DNA of 64,000 nt from Thermaurantimonas aggregans. Lineage in GTDB: Bacteria; Bacteroidota; Bacteroidia; Flavobacteriales; Schleiferiaceae. The notes below the pieces were generated by a model, which was not told where the DNA came from, did no database searches, and was given only the letters and a program-made list of their open reading frames with translations. The translations under genes and the position numbers were made by a program. Location of the stretch: positions 1 to 64,000 of the forward strand of contig NZ_BHZE01000010.1 in NCBI RefSeq assembly GCF_003851885.1. The letters run 5' to 3'. The first letter of the stretch is position 1, and every line of letters begins with the position of its first letter. Shown piece after piece: positions 51,787-61,301 of this stretch.

Positions 51787-54700
51787 TTAAAAAAAGGCTT
51801 TTAATTGAACGGCACCGTTTTGTATGAATGTCAATTGTTGTCCCCATCGGGCTTCGTATGCCAAACTAACTTGAAGACCATTTACTAAATTTCTTTGTAT
51901 TTGAAGGTTTACAATCACATTGTCGCCTGCCTGTAACCCTTCGAGCATAGAAAAGCCAAGTGGTGAATTAGCCTCGCCGGTAAAGGCATTTCGCACCCAC
52001 TGCACGATAGTAGTGATGGCATAAGAAGAGGCAGACGATAGGTAATTTTCGTTTAAAAAGCGCCAAGTATTTAAATTGGCTTGTTCCGCAGTTTTTATGC
52101 TGCGCTCTATGCCAATGCTCGAGCGAAAGCGTTCATTGGGTTGATATTCCAATTTGGGATTGAATAAAATTTCTTGAAACGAAAAATTTCTATTTGAAAA
52201 ATTTTGAGAAATATTGTCTCGTTGTCCAAAATTAAAAGCGAAGCGCGCAATTATCGGAGGTAGTATTTTCCACCGAATGTTGAATGGATGCTCAATTTTT
52301 CTGACTTCTTCAATGCCAAACGAAAGCAAATTTGCACTCGTGTTGGTTAGATATGAGATATCCCATCCGAATTTGTTTTTGCTTCGGTCGAAAAACAAGG
52401 TGTGTCGCTGCTGAACAAATGCCCCTAAAACAGCTGTATCTGAAGCATTCAAGGCGGATAGATAAAAGAATTTGTTGACGTTGTTGTTTAACTGCCTTCG
52501 GCTGTCATATTGCAGGGTTGACTGTATGCTAAAACGCGTTAAATACCTTCCAAATCCGGTCAATTGGGTTGAAAAAGCAGAAGGATTGAAAAGGATGGAT
52601 TGAGATACTTTGTTGAATTCTACTCTGATAAAGTCTGACGAAGGGGCAAATATGCGTAGGTAGCGAGCCTCTGCCGGAAACCTAGCTGGCTCAAATTCAT
52701 CTAACTCTTTGACTCCATTTCCGTTGTAATCTATCCAAGTATGAGTACCGGTACCCGACGGCACCTCTATGAAGCTAAAAACCCGTCGAGGTTCTGTGCC
52801 GGTTCCACTTTCCAAAAAAGTGTTGAGCATCAATGAAGATTTCAACCACCGTTGCTGTAGCCGAATGCGTCCAGTGTAAGCAGCAAAGTCACTTTGATTT
52901 ACAACCTCTTGAAAATCAATTTTCCTATAGAGAAGTGAAGAATTTACATTCACATGAGAATTCCATCGCCAATCGGTGCGTACGCCGACGCCTTGTGAAC
53001 GTGCTGCATTTTGAAATGCCTGGTTATAAACAGTATCATCGGCACGAACGATGGAAAAAAGCTCCAGATAATTTGCTTGTTTATATGACATCCTAACGTA
53101 AGGCTCAGCATAAAAAAACTGATATGAACCATCGACGAGTGCTGTTTGAATACTTCTGATATTTCGTTCGACGTCTGTCCGTACACCGACCCCAAGAGCT
53201 TCTGACAGCAAAAAGCGCATGTCTCCATTCTGCCGTATGAAAGAACCACTGCCTTGATCTCCTAAAATAGAAAGCGCTGAAAATCTGGTTGTAAGACTTA
53301 AAAATTGATTTTTAGCGCCCACATTGGCTGAAACTTTATGCCTGAGATCGCTGCCTTGGTTTAGATACGAATATTCTACCTGAGCCTTAAAAGAAGTATC
53401 AGTTTCTAAGCCCACAGAAAGAGCAGCTAAAATCTGATTCTCAGCCCCTGCAGCAGAAGGCAGCGCCCAATCGCGCTGAAATTCCACTTGCCGCACGCGC
53501 TCTACCGTAGTAAAAGTTGACTGCATCCAGTCAACAAAAGAGTGTACCTTCAGCAATGATTTTCCAATTTTTTGATCTAAACCATATTTAGCCCGCAACG
53601 CCAGACCATCTGTTTGTGAAGGATTGAAAGAATACCGATTCACATCTTTCTGGCTTACAGCCAGTTGTAATTCAATATTACCTAATTTCTCGCCGTCAAA
53701 AGTTGATCTTAACGACGAAATCCTAAGTGCCTGAGGTGGAGTAAGCTGTTTTACAGGCTCGTAGCTTCCTTGTGGCTGTCCATTTACCGGAGGTATCCAT
53801 TCGTACACTCTACCATTAAGGGTTTTGTTTGCCTGTACATAGTTGCCCTTGCCCTGCCCTACGAAGTTAAACTGCACGCGGTACAATTGCTTCGTAGAGT
53901 CGCGAGAATACACGAACACTTCACCAAATCCAGGCATTAGCACCTTTTCATACAAGATTTCATCGCTCGTGTAAGGCACAGCTATAGCTGTTGGGATGCG
54001 CATTTGATTCAAATCAGTTCCTGCTTGCGCCATGACCAGCTTTTCTTGATCCGTAAGGTCCTGAAAAAGGGTTTGATTGCGACTGTCGGATTCTTGGTAG
54101 TGTACAAGTTCTGCCTGAAATCTTCTTTCCGAAATACCGGCTTTGGCATAACCTATTGTACGCAGATACAGCAAAGTAGTGTATTGAAATTCAACCACAA
54201 TTCGTCGGTCGCGCGTTATAGGGCGCAGAGCAGTGAAAGTGATCTCACCGGCATTGTAATCGATCACGTAGTCATACTCTTGCCCTCGCGTAAGCAACTG
54301 ACCATCGATATATACCCGCTCGCTTCCCGATACGATGATGATAAAAAGTTCATTGTTATTGCCAAAAAGCTTATATGGACCTTGATTGCCCTCTTGCCCC
54401 ATAAACGAATTTCGGGCGAAAATTCCTCTGGATGCAGCACCATTTAGTTCTGCAAACAGGTGTCTATTGGAAGGATGAAAACTCCTTTGGGTTGATAGGC
54501 CAACACCCGTCACACGACGATCAAAAGTTAAAAAGTAATGATCTGTGTTGGCGATCGAATAATCGCCTGCCACTAATTTTCCCCTTTTAGGATGCGATAC
54601 CTCCATGTAAATGCGGTCAATGTCACGCAACTGTTGCGAATAACCATCAGGCTGAATCGGAATGCGATTATCAGTAATTGAGGCCTTGATCGATGTACTG

Positions 54701-55218
54701 TCGGGCAGAGTGCCCGAAATCTGTAAGTCGAGTGTCGAATTCAGCACTGCGCTTTGGTTCGAACCTATGCGAACAGCCCTACTTATTGCCCCTGTACGCG
54801 AAATTCCTGCAAAGTCAGATTCGAAAAATCTATTGTTAGATTTTACAACAATTAGCTCTCGTTCATCAAACTTATCGAGTTTAGTTTTAGACGTAATTTT
54901 TTTGCGATCAAGTCCGTCCACCGAAGTTAAAAAACTATCTGGCAGCAAATAGTAAGTAATTTCCACCTCCAAAGCCTCACAACGGTTCCAGTAAGTAAAA
55001 CCTGAATCCAAGCTAACAAGACAACTATCTGAAAAAAAATTTTTTGCTGAAATGAGAAGAGAAGGGAGATAGGTTCTTTCAGGAAGTTTGAATGTATCGC
55101 CTGCCGCTAATCTGTAAACTTGCGAAACAAAACGAGGATTGATCTGCTGAGCAGAAATTGTGACAAAAAGAACTTTTGTCAGTACGAAACATGATAAAAT
55201 CAACCCCCATCTATTCAT
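51787..55218 (-). CDS. Giant outer-membrane beta-barrel protein, uncharacterised
   Basis: 1143 residues with a signal peptide (MNRWGLILSCFVLTKVLFVTISAQQ). Residues about 30-420 hold beta-sandwich domains with LDLQISGTLPDSTSIKASITDN, SHPKRGKLVAGDYSI and RGQEYDYVIDYNAGEITFTALRPI. From about 520 to the end runs a regular series of amphipathic strands ending in VQLKAFF, as in outer-membrane barrels. The style recalls SprA and related proteins, at half the size. The operon continues with ArsC-like, rsmG and the PorV2-like gene. Function unknown; a partner role with PorV2 is inference. Confidence 0.75.
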   Translation of the reverse strand: MNRWGLILSCFVLTKVLFVTISAQQINPRFVSQVYRLAAGDTFKLPERTYLPSLLISAKNFFSDSCLVSLDSGFTYWNRCEALEVEITYYLLPDSFLTSVDGLDRKKITSKTKLDKFDERELIVVKSNNRFFESDFAGISRTGAISRAVRIGSNQSAVLNSTLDLQISGTLPDSTSIKASITDNRIPIQPDGYSQQLRDIDRIYMEVSHPKRGKLVAGDYSIANTDHYFLTFDRRVTGVGLSTQRSFHPSNRHLFAELNGAASRGIFARNSFMGQEGNQGPYKLFGNNNELFIIIVSGSERVYIDGQLLTRGQEYDYVIDYNAGEITFTALRPITRDRRIVVEFQYTTLLYLRTIGYAKAGISERRFQAELVHYQESDSRNQTLFQDLTDQEKLVMAQAGTDLNQMRIPTAIAVPYTSDEILYEKVLMPGFGEVFVYSRDSTKQLYRVQFNFVGQGKGNYVQANKTLNGRVYEWIPPVNGQPQGSYEPVKQLTPPQALRISSLRSTFDGEKLGNIELQLAVSQKDVNRYSFNPSQTDGLALRAKYGLDQKIGKSLLKVHSFVDWMQSTFTTVERVRQVEFQRDWALPSAAGAENQILAALSVGLETDTSFKAQVEYSYLNQGSDLRHKVSANVGAKNQFLSLTTRFSALSILGDQGSGSFIRQNGDMRFLLSEALGVGVRTDVERNIRSIQTALVDGSYQFFYAEPYVRMSYKQANYLELFSIVRADDTVYNQAFQNAARSQGVGVRTDWRWNSHVNVNSSLLYRKIDFQEVVNQSDFAAYTGRIRLQQRWLKSSLMLNTFLESGTGTEPRRVFSFIEVPSGTGTHTWIDYNGNGVKELDEFEPARFPAEARYLRIFAPSSDFIRVEFNKVSQSILFNPSAFSTQLTGFGRYLTRFSIQSTLQYDSRRQLNNNVNKFFYLSALNASDTAVLGAFVQQRHTLFFDRSKNKFGWDISYLTNTSANLLSFGIEEVRKIEHPFNIRWKILPPIIARFAFNFGQRDNISQNFSNRNFSFQEILFNPKLEYQPNERFRSSIGIERSIKTAEQANLNTWRFLNENYLSSASSYAITTIVQWVRNAFTGEANSPLGFSMLEGLQAGDNVIVNLQIQRNLVNGLQVSLAYEARWGQQLTFIQNGAVQLKAFF

Positions 55219-55270
55219 TCAAAAGACTATCTTCGCTCAGATTTGCTTATTACAAACTAACGGATTTTGG

Positions 55271-56035
55271 ATGAATATCATTACCTATAATGTAAATGGC
55301 ATTAGAGCCGCAATCAATAAAGGATTCTTAGAATGGCTAAAAAACGAAAATCCCGACATTCTTTGTTTACAAGAAACCAAGGCTGATGCCTCTCAGGTTG
55401 ATTTTTCACTCTTCGAACAACTCGGTTACAACGTACAATGGCATGAGGCAGAAAAGAAAGGCTATTCAGGAGTAGCCATTTTGTCAAAACCTCTACCCAA
55501 ATCCACCACTAAAGGCTGTGGCATCGAATACATCGACAAAGAAGGCCGAATTTTACTCAACGAATACGACACTTTTACTCTGGTGTCAGTTTATATTCCC
55601 TCAGGCAGCAGTGGCGAAGAGCGACAAGACATTAAAATGAAATTTTTAGAAGATTTTCTTCAATACACTGATACCCTAAAAAACAAATACACCAACATCA
55701 TATTAGCGGGTGACTTTAACATCTGTCACAAACCCATTGATATTCATGACCCCATCCGCAACGCCAAGAGCAGTGGATTCTTGCCCGAAGAACGAGAGTG
55801 GTTTGATCGGTTTGTAGAACACGGTTGGGTAGATTCCTTTCGGGTGCTTAATCAAGAGCCACATCAATACACCTGGTGGACTTACAGAGCAGGTGCTCGG
55901 GCAAAAAACAAAGGCTGGCGAATCGACTATCAAATGCTCACTCCCGAATTGAAAGACCAACTTACCAGCGTGCATATTTTGTCTGATGTATATCACAGCG
56001 ATCACTGCCCCTATAAAATAGAGATCAATGTTTGA
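55271..56035 (+). CDS. xthA: Exodeoxyribonuclease III (AP endonuclease family)
   Basis: 254 residues from the ATG at 55271; an in-frame upstream ATG at 55160 overlaps the divergent gene and adds an unrelated stretch. Motifs of the ExoIII/AP endonuclease fold: ITYNVNGIRAA, LCLQETKAD, GDFNICH and YHSDHCPYKI with the catalytic Asp-His. It repairs abasic sites. It is divergent from the giant barrel gene with 52 bases between, and two histidine kinases follow in the same direction. Confidence 0.95.
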   Translation: MNIITYNVNGIRAAINKGFLEWLKNENPDILCLQETKADASQVDFSLFEQLGYNVQWHEAEKKGYSGVAILSKPLPKSTTKGCGIEYIDKEGRILLNEYDTFTLVSVYIPSGSSGEERQDIKMKFLEDFLQYTDTLKNKYTNIILAGDFNICHKPIDIHDPIRNAKSSGFLPEEREWFDRFVEHGWVDSFRVLNQEPHQYTWWTYRAGARAKNKGWRIDYQMLTPELKDQLTSVHILSDVYHSDHCPYKIEINV

Positions 56036-56050
56036 ATAAAAAATAAAACC

Positions 56051-57460
56051 ATGAATACAGAACTCTTCAAACAGTTAGTAGATCAAAGTCAAATTCCAAC
56101 GCTAATCTGTTTAAAGAATGAACGTATTTATGAAAATCAATCTTTTAGTAATCTGCTCAAAACGGCTAAAATAAATATTGATGAATTCATTGAAAAATAT
56201 TTACAAAGTTTTGATTCCACTATAGAAATAAATTTGAATGACAAAAACATTTACTTTTATATTTTTAAACAAATGATTGACACTTCAATTATTTCTTACC
56301 AAATAATTGATGTTACTGAAGAGCAAATACATTTAAAAAATTTAGAAAATTCATTAAAAAGCTTACACGAAATTGATAAACAAAGAAAAATATTTTTAGA
56401 AAACCTTTCACACGAACTGCGCACCCCGCTCACCGGGATCATCGGATTTACAGACCTATTGAAATACACTGACTTAAGCGAAGAAGCTCAAACGTATTTA
56501 GAGGGTTTGTCAGAATCAGCCAATAGAATGGTCGAAACTCTAAATAATATAAATGATTTCACATTGCTTACTTCTGAAAACAACAGCGTTGAAATACAAG
56601 AAATAGATGTTTACTCTACACTTAAAACACTATGTGATGCCTTTTATTACAAAGCAAAAGCAAAACAATTAAGAATACAATTAATTGGTGAGGTAGCCCC
56701 TGAAATTAAATTTTTTACTGATACTAAAAAAGTAGAAACCATAGTAAAACAACTGCTTTCCAATGCTATAAAATTTACAGACAAGGGTAAAATAGAAGTA
56801 TCGTATGAAGTGACAGAAGACTTGTGTAGAATTTCAGTAAAAGATACTGGAATCGGAATACCCGAAGATAAAATAGAAGAATGTTTTGATGATTTTAAAC
56901 AATTGAGTGAAGGTTACAACAGACAATACGAAGGTTCAGGTATTGGATTAAGTATCGTAAAGAAATTAGTGAATTTATTGAAAGGCTTTATACGTGTAGA
57001 AAGCAAGGTAAATGAAGGAAGTACTTTCACCATAGAAATTCCCAATGCAAAGGAAAAATTTGAAAAACCTGAAGTTTCCATCTCAAAAACACAAGGAAAC
57101 AATATTCTCTATGTAGAGGACAATTATTTAAATCAAAAATTACTTCAAATCAGTTTAGGTAAAAAATACAATATTACCTTAGCTGACAATGCAGAAGAAG
57201 GTTTAAAATGGATTAAGGAAAAAGATTTTGACTTGGTATTAATGGACATTAATCTCGGAAAAGGCATGGACGGCATACAAGCAATGAAAGAAATCAAAAA
57301 ATATCCAAAATACTCAAAGACACCAGTCATCGCCCTTACCGCCTATGCATTGGCAAATGATGAAGAAAAATTTTTGAAAGAAGGATTTGATGATTACATT
57401 CCTAAACCCTATACAAAGGATGAAATCATTAGCAAAATTTCAAAATTTATTTACAAATGA
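56051..57460 (+). CDS. Hybrid sensor histidine kinase
   Basis: 469 residues. A short PAS-like sensor (residues 5-90) precedes HisKA with the phospho-acceptor His121 in LSHELRTPLTG, HATPase_c with N-box Asn238 in LLSNAIKFT, DTGIGIPE and GSGIGLSIVKKL, and a C-terminal receiver domain (ILYVEDN near 352, phospho-acceptor Asp399 in LVLMDI, Lys in YIPKPY). No membrane segments, so it is cytoplasmic. There is no DNA-binding output. It lies 15 bases after xthA and 20 before a second kinase; it probably relays to partners elsewhere. Confidence 0.92.
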   Translation: MNTELFKQLVDQSQIPTLICLKNERIYENQSFSNLLKTAKINIDEFIEKYLQSFDSTIEINLNDKNIYFYIFKQMIDTSIISYQIIDVTEEQIHLKNLENSLKSLHEIDKQRKIFLENLSHELRTPLTGIIGFTDLLKYTDLSEEAQTYLEGLSESANRMVETLNNINDFTLLTSENNSVEIQEIDVYSTLKTLCDAFYYKAKAKQLRIQLIGEVAPEIKFFTDTKKVETIVKQLLSNAIKFTDKGKIEVSYEVTEDLCRISVKDTGIGIPEDKIEECFDDFKQLSEGYNRQYEGSGIGLSIVKKLVNLLKGFIRVESKVNEGSTFTIEIPNAKEKFEKPEVSISKTQGNNILYVEDNYLNQKLLQISLGKKYNITLADNAEEGLKWIKEKDFDLVLMDINLGKGMDGIQAMKEIKKYPKYSKTPVIALTAYALANDEEKFLKEGFDDYIPKPYTKDEIISKISKFIYK

Positions 57461-57480
57461 AGTAAAAATCATCTTATTAA

Positions 57481-58956
57481 ATGAAATCAAAGAATTTTAA
57501 ATACTACGAATATAGCATAAGGCTTGTCAAGGACCTGAAAGGAAATATCACCGATTTTTTAATTGAAAAATGGGATAAAATCCAACCTGAACCATTAAAT
57601 ATTTTAAATATGTATATACCACCTATTTCCTATAAAATGTTGGAAAGCAAATACAATTTCGAAAAGGGTTTTTTTGAAATGTTTATATCCAATATTGATA
57701 CCACTCCAGAAGGCATATTTTATTACAATGGAAACGGAATACAAGAAAATATTTACAAAATAAAATATGTGGGTACAGGTGATGTGCTTAACATATTACT
57801 TTCAGTAGAAAATCAGATAACGGTTGAAGAGTTTCAGGAGTTGAATGAAATCAAATATTTCTACGAAAATATTTTTCATCATTCGGGTGATGCAATATTT
57901 ATCGTCGAATATAAAAACGGAGAATTTAGATACGTAACTACCAATAAAAAGCACAGAACAGAAACAGGAATACCCATAGAATCAATTCAAAACAAAACAC
58001 CATATGAACTAGTAGGTCATGAAATCGGAAAAGTATTGGTAGATAATTACACCAAAGCGCTTAATTCAAATGATGTGATTTCTTACGAAGAATATCTGGA
58101 ATTGCCTGCTGGGGCAAAGTATTGGTTAACATCATTGAAAAAAATCGTAATACCAAAGTCTGAAAGAGTTTTAATTATTGGAAGTGCAAGAGATATTACT
58201 GATCTTAAGAGCAAAGAAATTAAAAATCAAAAGCTCATCGAGCAGCTAGAAGAGGCGAATTCCATAAAAAACAAGTTTTTTACCATCATAGCTCATGACC
58301 TTAAAAATCCATTGTACAATAGTCTATCCATCGGCGATCTTCTGTATGAAAGTGCAGAATCGCTTTCGATGCAAGAATTGAAGGACTATCTCAAATTGCT
58401 AAACATTAGTTTAAAAAACGCCTCAGAATTGTTGAGCAATTTGTTGGTTTGGTCATCAAGTCAAATGAAGGGACTATCAGTAGAATTTGAACCTATATAT
58501 CTCAAAAAAACAGTTGATAAAGTTTTAGAGGGATTAGAACTTAACATCAACGAAAAAAAGATAAATATAATAAGAGATAATTTAGAAAATACAATTGTAT
58601 ATTGTGATAACAATAGCTTATACTTTATTCTTCGAAATTTAATCTCTAATGCCATCAAGTTTTCGCATATGAATGGAGAAATTAAAATCACCTCTAAAAA
58701 TCTTCCAAACGATGAAATTCAAATCTCCATTCAAGATAATGGAATTGGAATTAGTGAAGAAAACAAAGAAAAATTATTCACTTTTCTTACAAAATCAACT
58801 CTCGGTACTTTTGGCGAAAAAGGTTCAGGACTTGGTTTGGCTCTTGTAAGAGAGTTTGTAGAAAAAAATAAAGGGAGAATTTTTTTCGAAAGTGAATTGG
58901 GAAAAGGTACTACATTTTATGTAATTCTTCCAGCTTTTAAACCCATTAAAAAATAA
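57481..58956 (+). CDS. PAS-domain sensor histidine kinase
   Basis: 491 residues. An N-terminal region of about 115 residues of unknown fold, a PAS domain at about 125-245 (FHHSGDAIFIVEYKNGEFRYVTTN in outline, then GSARDITDLKSKE), HisKA with His272 in IIAHDLKNPL, and HATPase_c with Asn390 in LISNAIKFSH, DNGIGIS and GSGLGLALVREFVE. It is soluble, with no receiver domain. Together with the adjacent hybrid kinase it may form a two-step relay. It ends 2 bases before the dehydrogenase ATG. Confidence 0.9.
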   Translation: MKSKNFKYYEYSIRLVKDLKGNITDFLIEKWDKIQPEPLNILNMYIPPISYKMLESKYNFEKGFFEMFISNIDTTPEGIFYYNGNGIQENIYKIKYVGTGDVLNILLSVENQITVEEFQELNEIKYFYENIFHHSGDAIFIVEYKNGEFRYVTTNKKHRTETGIPIESIQNKTPYELVGHEIGKVLVDNYTKALNSNDVISYEEYLELPAGAKYWLTSLKKIVIPKSERVLIIGSARDITDLKSKEIKNQKLIEQLEEANSIKNKFFTIIAHDLKNPLYNSLSIGDLLYESAESLSMQELKDYLKLLNISLKNASELLSNLLVWSSSQMKGLSVEFEPIYLKKTVDKVLEGLELNINEKKINIIRDNLENTIVYCDNNSLYFILRNLISNAIKFSHMNGEIKITSKNLPNDEIQISIQDNGIGISEENKEKLFTFLTKSTLGTFGEKGSGLGLALVREFVEKNKGRIFFESELGKGTTFYVILPAFKPIKK

Positions 58957-58958
58957 TT

Positions 58959-60116
58959 ATGAATATAAACTCAATTGCAATAGCGGGAGCAGGTACTATG
59001 GGTATCGGTATCGCCCAATTAGCCGCTCAAAATGGACACATAGTATTCTTGTATGACATTCAACAAAAAAACCTCGAAAATGCCCGAAAAAGTATTGAAA
59101 ATAACTTACAAAAGCTTGCTGAAAAGGGCAAATTACCATCATCAACTTATGAAGAAATAGTTCAAAGAATTCATTACATATATCAATTAGAGAATCTAAC
59201 GGAATGCTCTCTTTTTATAGAGGCGATAATCGAAAACTTTGAAGCAAAAAAGACTCTGTTTAGTCAGATTGAAAAAATAGTACCCGATAGCTGCATTTTA
59301 GCCTCAAATACTTCTAGTCTAAGCATCAATCGGTTGAGCAGTGTACTTACCCACCCGGAAAGATTTGTAGGGCTGCACTTTTTCAATCCTGCTACAATAA
59401 TGAAGCTGGTGGAAGTAATACCAGGTATTAACACCTCGTGGGCTATAATTGATGGCTTAAAAGACCTGATGACAAGTTGGGGTAAAATACCTGCTGTGGC
59501 TAAGGACACACCTGGTTTCATCGTGAACCGAGTGGCTCGGCCCTTTTACGGCGAGGCTCTTCGCATTGCTGAAGAAGGACTGGCTACACCGGCTGAGATC
59601 GACCAGATCATGAAGAGGCTCGGTGGCTTTCGAATGGGGCCTTTCGAATTGATGGACTTTATCGGCCTGGACGTGAATTTTTCGGTAAGCTATTCAGTAT
59701 TTGAGCAGTTCTACTACGACCCGCGCTACAAACCTTCGCTTTTGCAACAGCGCATGATGGAATCAGGTCGTCTCGGTCGAAAATCAGGCAAAGGGTTCTA
59801 CGATTACAGCCTTCCCAATCCATTTGAAGTAACCCAAGCGCTCGACGAATCAAAAAGTCAAGCGATTTTCTTTCGCATCTTGAGTATGCTCATCAACGAA
59901 GCAGTAGATGCAGTTTATTTTCAAATTGCCGATGCGCAAGCGGTCGATAAAGCAATGATGTACGGAGCGAATTACCCCAAAGGCTTACTTGCGTGGGGCA
60001 AAGAGATTGGTTTTGATAAAGTGAAGGCCGAAATCGACCGATTGTTTGAGCATTACAAAGACATGCGCTACAGAGCCTCTGCCGGATTTTATGTGATTGA
60101 CAGACTTTTAGATTAA
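58959..60116 (+). CDS. 3-hydroxyacyl-CoA dehydrogenase
   Basis: 385 residues. NAD-binding motif IAGAGTMGIGIAQLAAQNGH at the N-terminus, SNTSSLSI, catalytic His in GLHFFNPATIMKLVEV, and two C-terminal 3HCDH domains (PGFIVNRVARPFYGEAL and the repeat after residue 300), as in PaaH/long Hbd proteins. It oxidises 3-hydroxyacyl-CoA, e.g. in fatty-acid or phenylacetate breakdown or butyrate metabolism; no pathway genes are adjacent. The first third is AT-rich and the rest more GC-rich. Confidence 0.9.
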   Translation: MNINSIAIAGAGTMGIGIAQLAAQNGHIVFLYDIQQKNLENARKSIENNLQKLAEKGKLPSSTYEEIVQRIHYIYQLENLTECSLFIEAIIENFEAKKTLFSQIEKIVPDSCILASNTSSLSINRLSSVLTHPERFVGLHFFNPATIMKLVEVIPGINTSWAIIDGLKDLMTSWGKIPAVAKDTPGFIVNRVARPFYGEALRIAEEGLATPAEIDQIMKRLGGFRMGPFELMDFIGLDVNFSVSYSVFEQFYYDPRYKPSLLQQRMMESGRLGRKSGKGFYDYSLPNPFEVTQALDESKSQAIFFRILSMLINEAVDAVYFQIADAQAVDKAMMYGANYPKGLLAWGKEIGFDKVKAEIDRLFEHYKDMRYRASAGFYVIDRLLD

Positions 60117-60130
60117 ATATCGATATTTAA
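60113..60130. repeat. 18-bp perfect palindrome between convergent genes
   Basis: TTAAATATCGATATTTAA spans the stop codons of the dehydrogenase (plus) and gldA (minus). It is AT-rich and lacks a flanking U-tract, so terminator function is uncertain. Confidence 0.6.
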
Positions 60131-61041
60131 GCTTGAGGTTGTTTTTCTGACTGTGTAAGCAGTCTGAAGACATCCTCAAGTTTTACATCCTTTAGCTGAA
60201 TGCTGAGGATGGCATTTCCGGTAGCTACAGCTTTTTCAAAAATGGCTTTTCTCAAGTCCTTTTGGGCATCTGTGTCGATGAGCCAATGACTTGCTTCTCG
60301 CTTCACCTTTAAAACACCGTCTATCGACTTAAACCAAGCAGCACTGACTTCTTTTTCGAGCTGAACGACCAAGGTCTGTCGACCGGAGGCTTGTTTAAGA
60401 GCTTCGGTAGTAGTGTCAGCCACTATTTTTCCTTTGTTAATAATGATAACCCGATCGCAGAGAATCTCTACCTCTTGCATAATGTGCGTAGAGAGCATTA
60501 CGGTCTTTGAACGGCCAAGCTCCTTGATGAGCTGGCGTATTTCCACAATTTGATTAGGATCCAGGCCGGTAGTTGGCTCATCGAGAATTAAAACTTCTGG
60601 GTCGTGGATGAGTGCGTGAGCCAAACCGACGCGCTGGCGATAGCCTTTTGAAAGTTGTCCGATGCGTTTGTGCGCTTCAGGTGTCAGTCCAGTTTTTTCG
60701 ATCATTTCTTCCACCCGGCTTTTAGGCACTTTCTGAAGACCTGCCATAAAGCGGAGAAATTCGCGAACGTACATGTCGAGGTACAGAGGATTGTGCTCAG
60801 GCAAATACCCAATTTTTTTTCTGACTTCTATGCTGTGTTGATTTACGTCGAGCCCATCTACAGCTGCATATCCCTCAGTGGCTGGAATAAAACCTGTGAG
60901 AATTTTCATCATAGTACTTTTTCCTGCCCCATTTGGGCCTAAAAAGCCTACAATTTCCCCTTTCTTAACTTTAAAACTCACTTTATCAAGGGCACGCTGT
61001 GTTCCGTAAATCTTTGTAACCTTCTGTACTTCGAGCGACAT
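60127..61041 (-). CDS. gldA: Gliding-motility ABC transporter ATPase GldA
   Basis: 304 residues. One ABC ATPase domain: Walker A GPNGAGKSTMM, signature LSKGYRQRVGLAHAL, Walker B VLILDEPTTGLD. GYLPEHNPLYLDMYVREFL is the distinctive GldA block; a C-terminal extension of about 85 residues follows. GldA with GldF and GldG forms an ABC transporter needed for gliding in Flavobacterium; those partners are not in the window. It lies 18 bases after xseB. Confidence 0.88.
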   Translation of the reverse strand: MSLEVQKVTKIYGTQRALDKVSFKVKKGEIVGFLGPNGAGKSTMMKILTGFIPATEGYAAVDGLDVNQHSIEVRKKIGYLPEHNPLYLDMYVREFLRFMAGLQKVPKSRVEEMIEKTGLTPEAHKRIGQLSKGYRQRVGLAHALIHDPEVLILDEPTTGLDPNQIVEIRQLIKELGRSKTVMLSTHIMQEVEILCDRVIIINKGKIVADTTTEALKQASGRQTLVVQLEKEVSAAWFKSIDGVLKVKREASHWLIDTDAQKDLRKAIFEKAVATGNAILSIQLKDVKLEDVFRLLTQSEKQPQA

Positions 61042-61059
61042 ATTTTAAAAAATTACGCA

Positions 61060-61290
61060 TTAAAAGGGTAAAGTTTCTTGATCGGTATTCTGAAGTTTCG
61101 AGAGTATGTCCTGAACGGTTTTTTCAGTTTCTGATAGTTTTTTCTTACAAAAATTAACAAGAAACTCTGCTCTTTGTATGAGCTTTACCATTGTATCCGG
61201 ATCGATGTCTTCTTGTTCCAGCTGATCGGCTATGGTTTGAAGTTCATCCATAGCAGCGGTGTAGGTCAGCTCGTTTTCTGCACTCTCCAT
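61060..61290 (-). CDS. xseB: Exodeoxyribonuclease VII small subunit
   Basis: 76 residues. The XseB pattern is clear: LTYTAAMDELQTIADQLEQEDIDPDTMVKLIQRAEFLVNFCKKKLSETEKTVQDIL in outline, a two-helix coiled coil. It is the small subunit of ExoVII, which degrades single-stranded DNA to oligonucleotides with XseA. xseA is not adjacent; the gene sits between sprA (11 bases upstream) and gldA (18 bases downstream), so it probably rides on their transcript. Confidence 0.92.
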   Translation of the reverse strand: MESAENELTYTAAMDELQTIADQLEQEDIDPDTMVKLIQRAEFLVNFCKKKLSETEKTVQDILSKLQNTDQETLPF

Positions 61291-61301
61291 GTTACAGGAA
61301 A

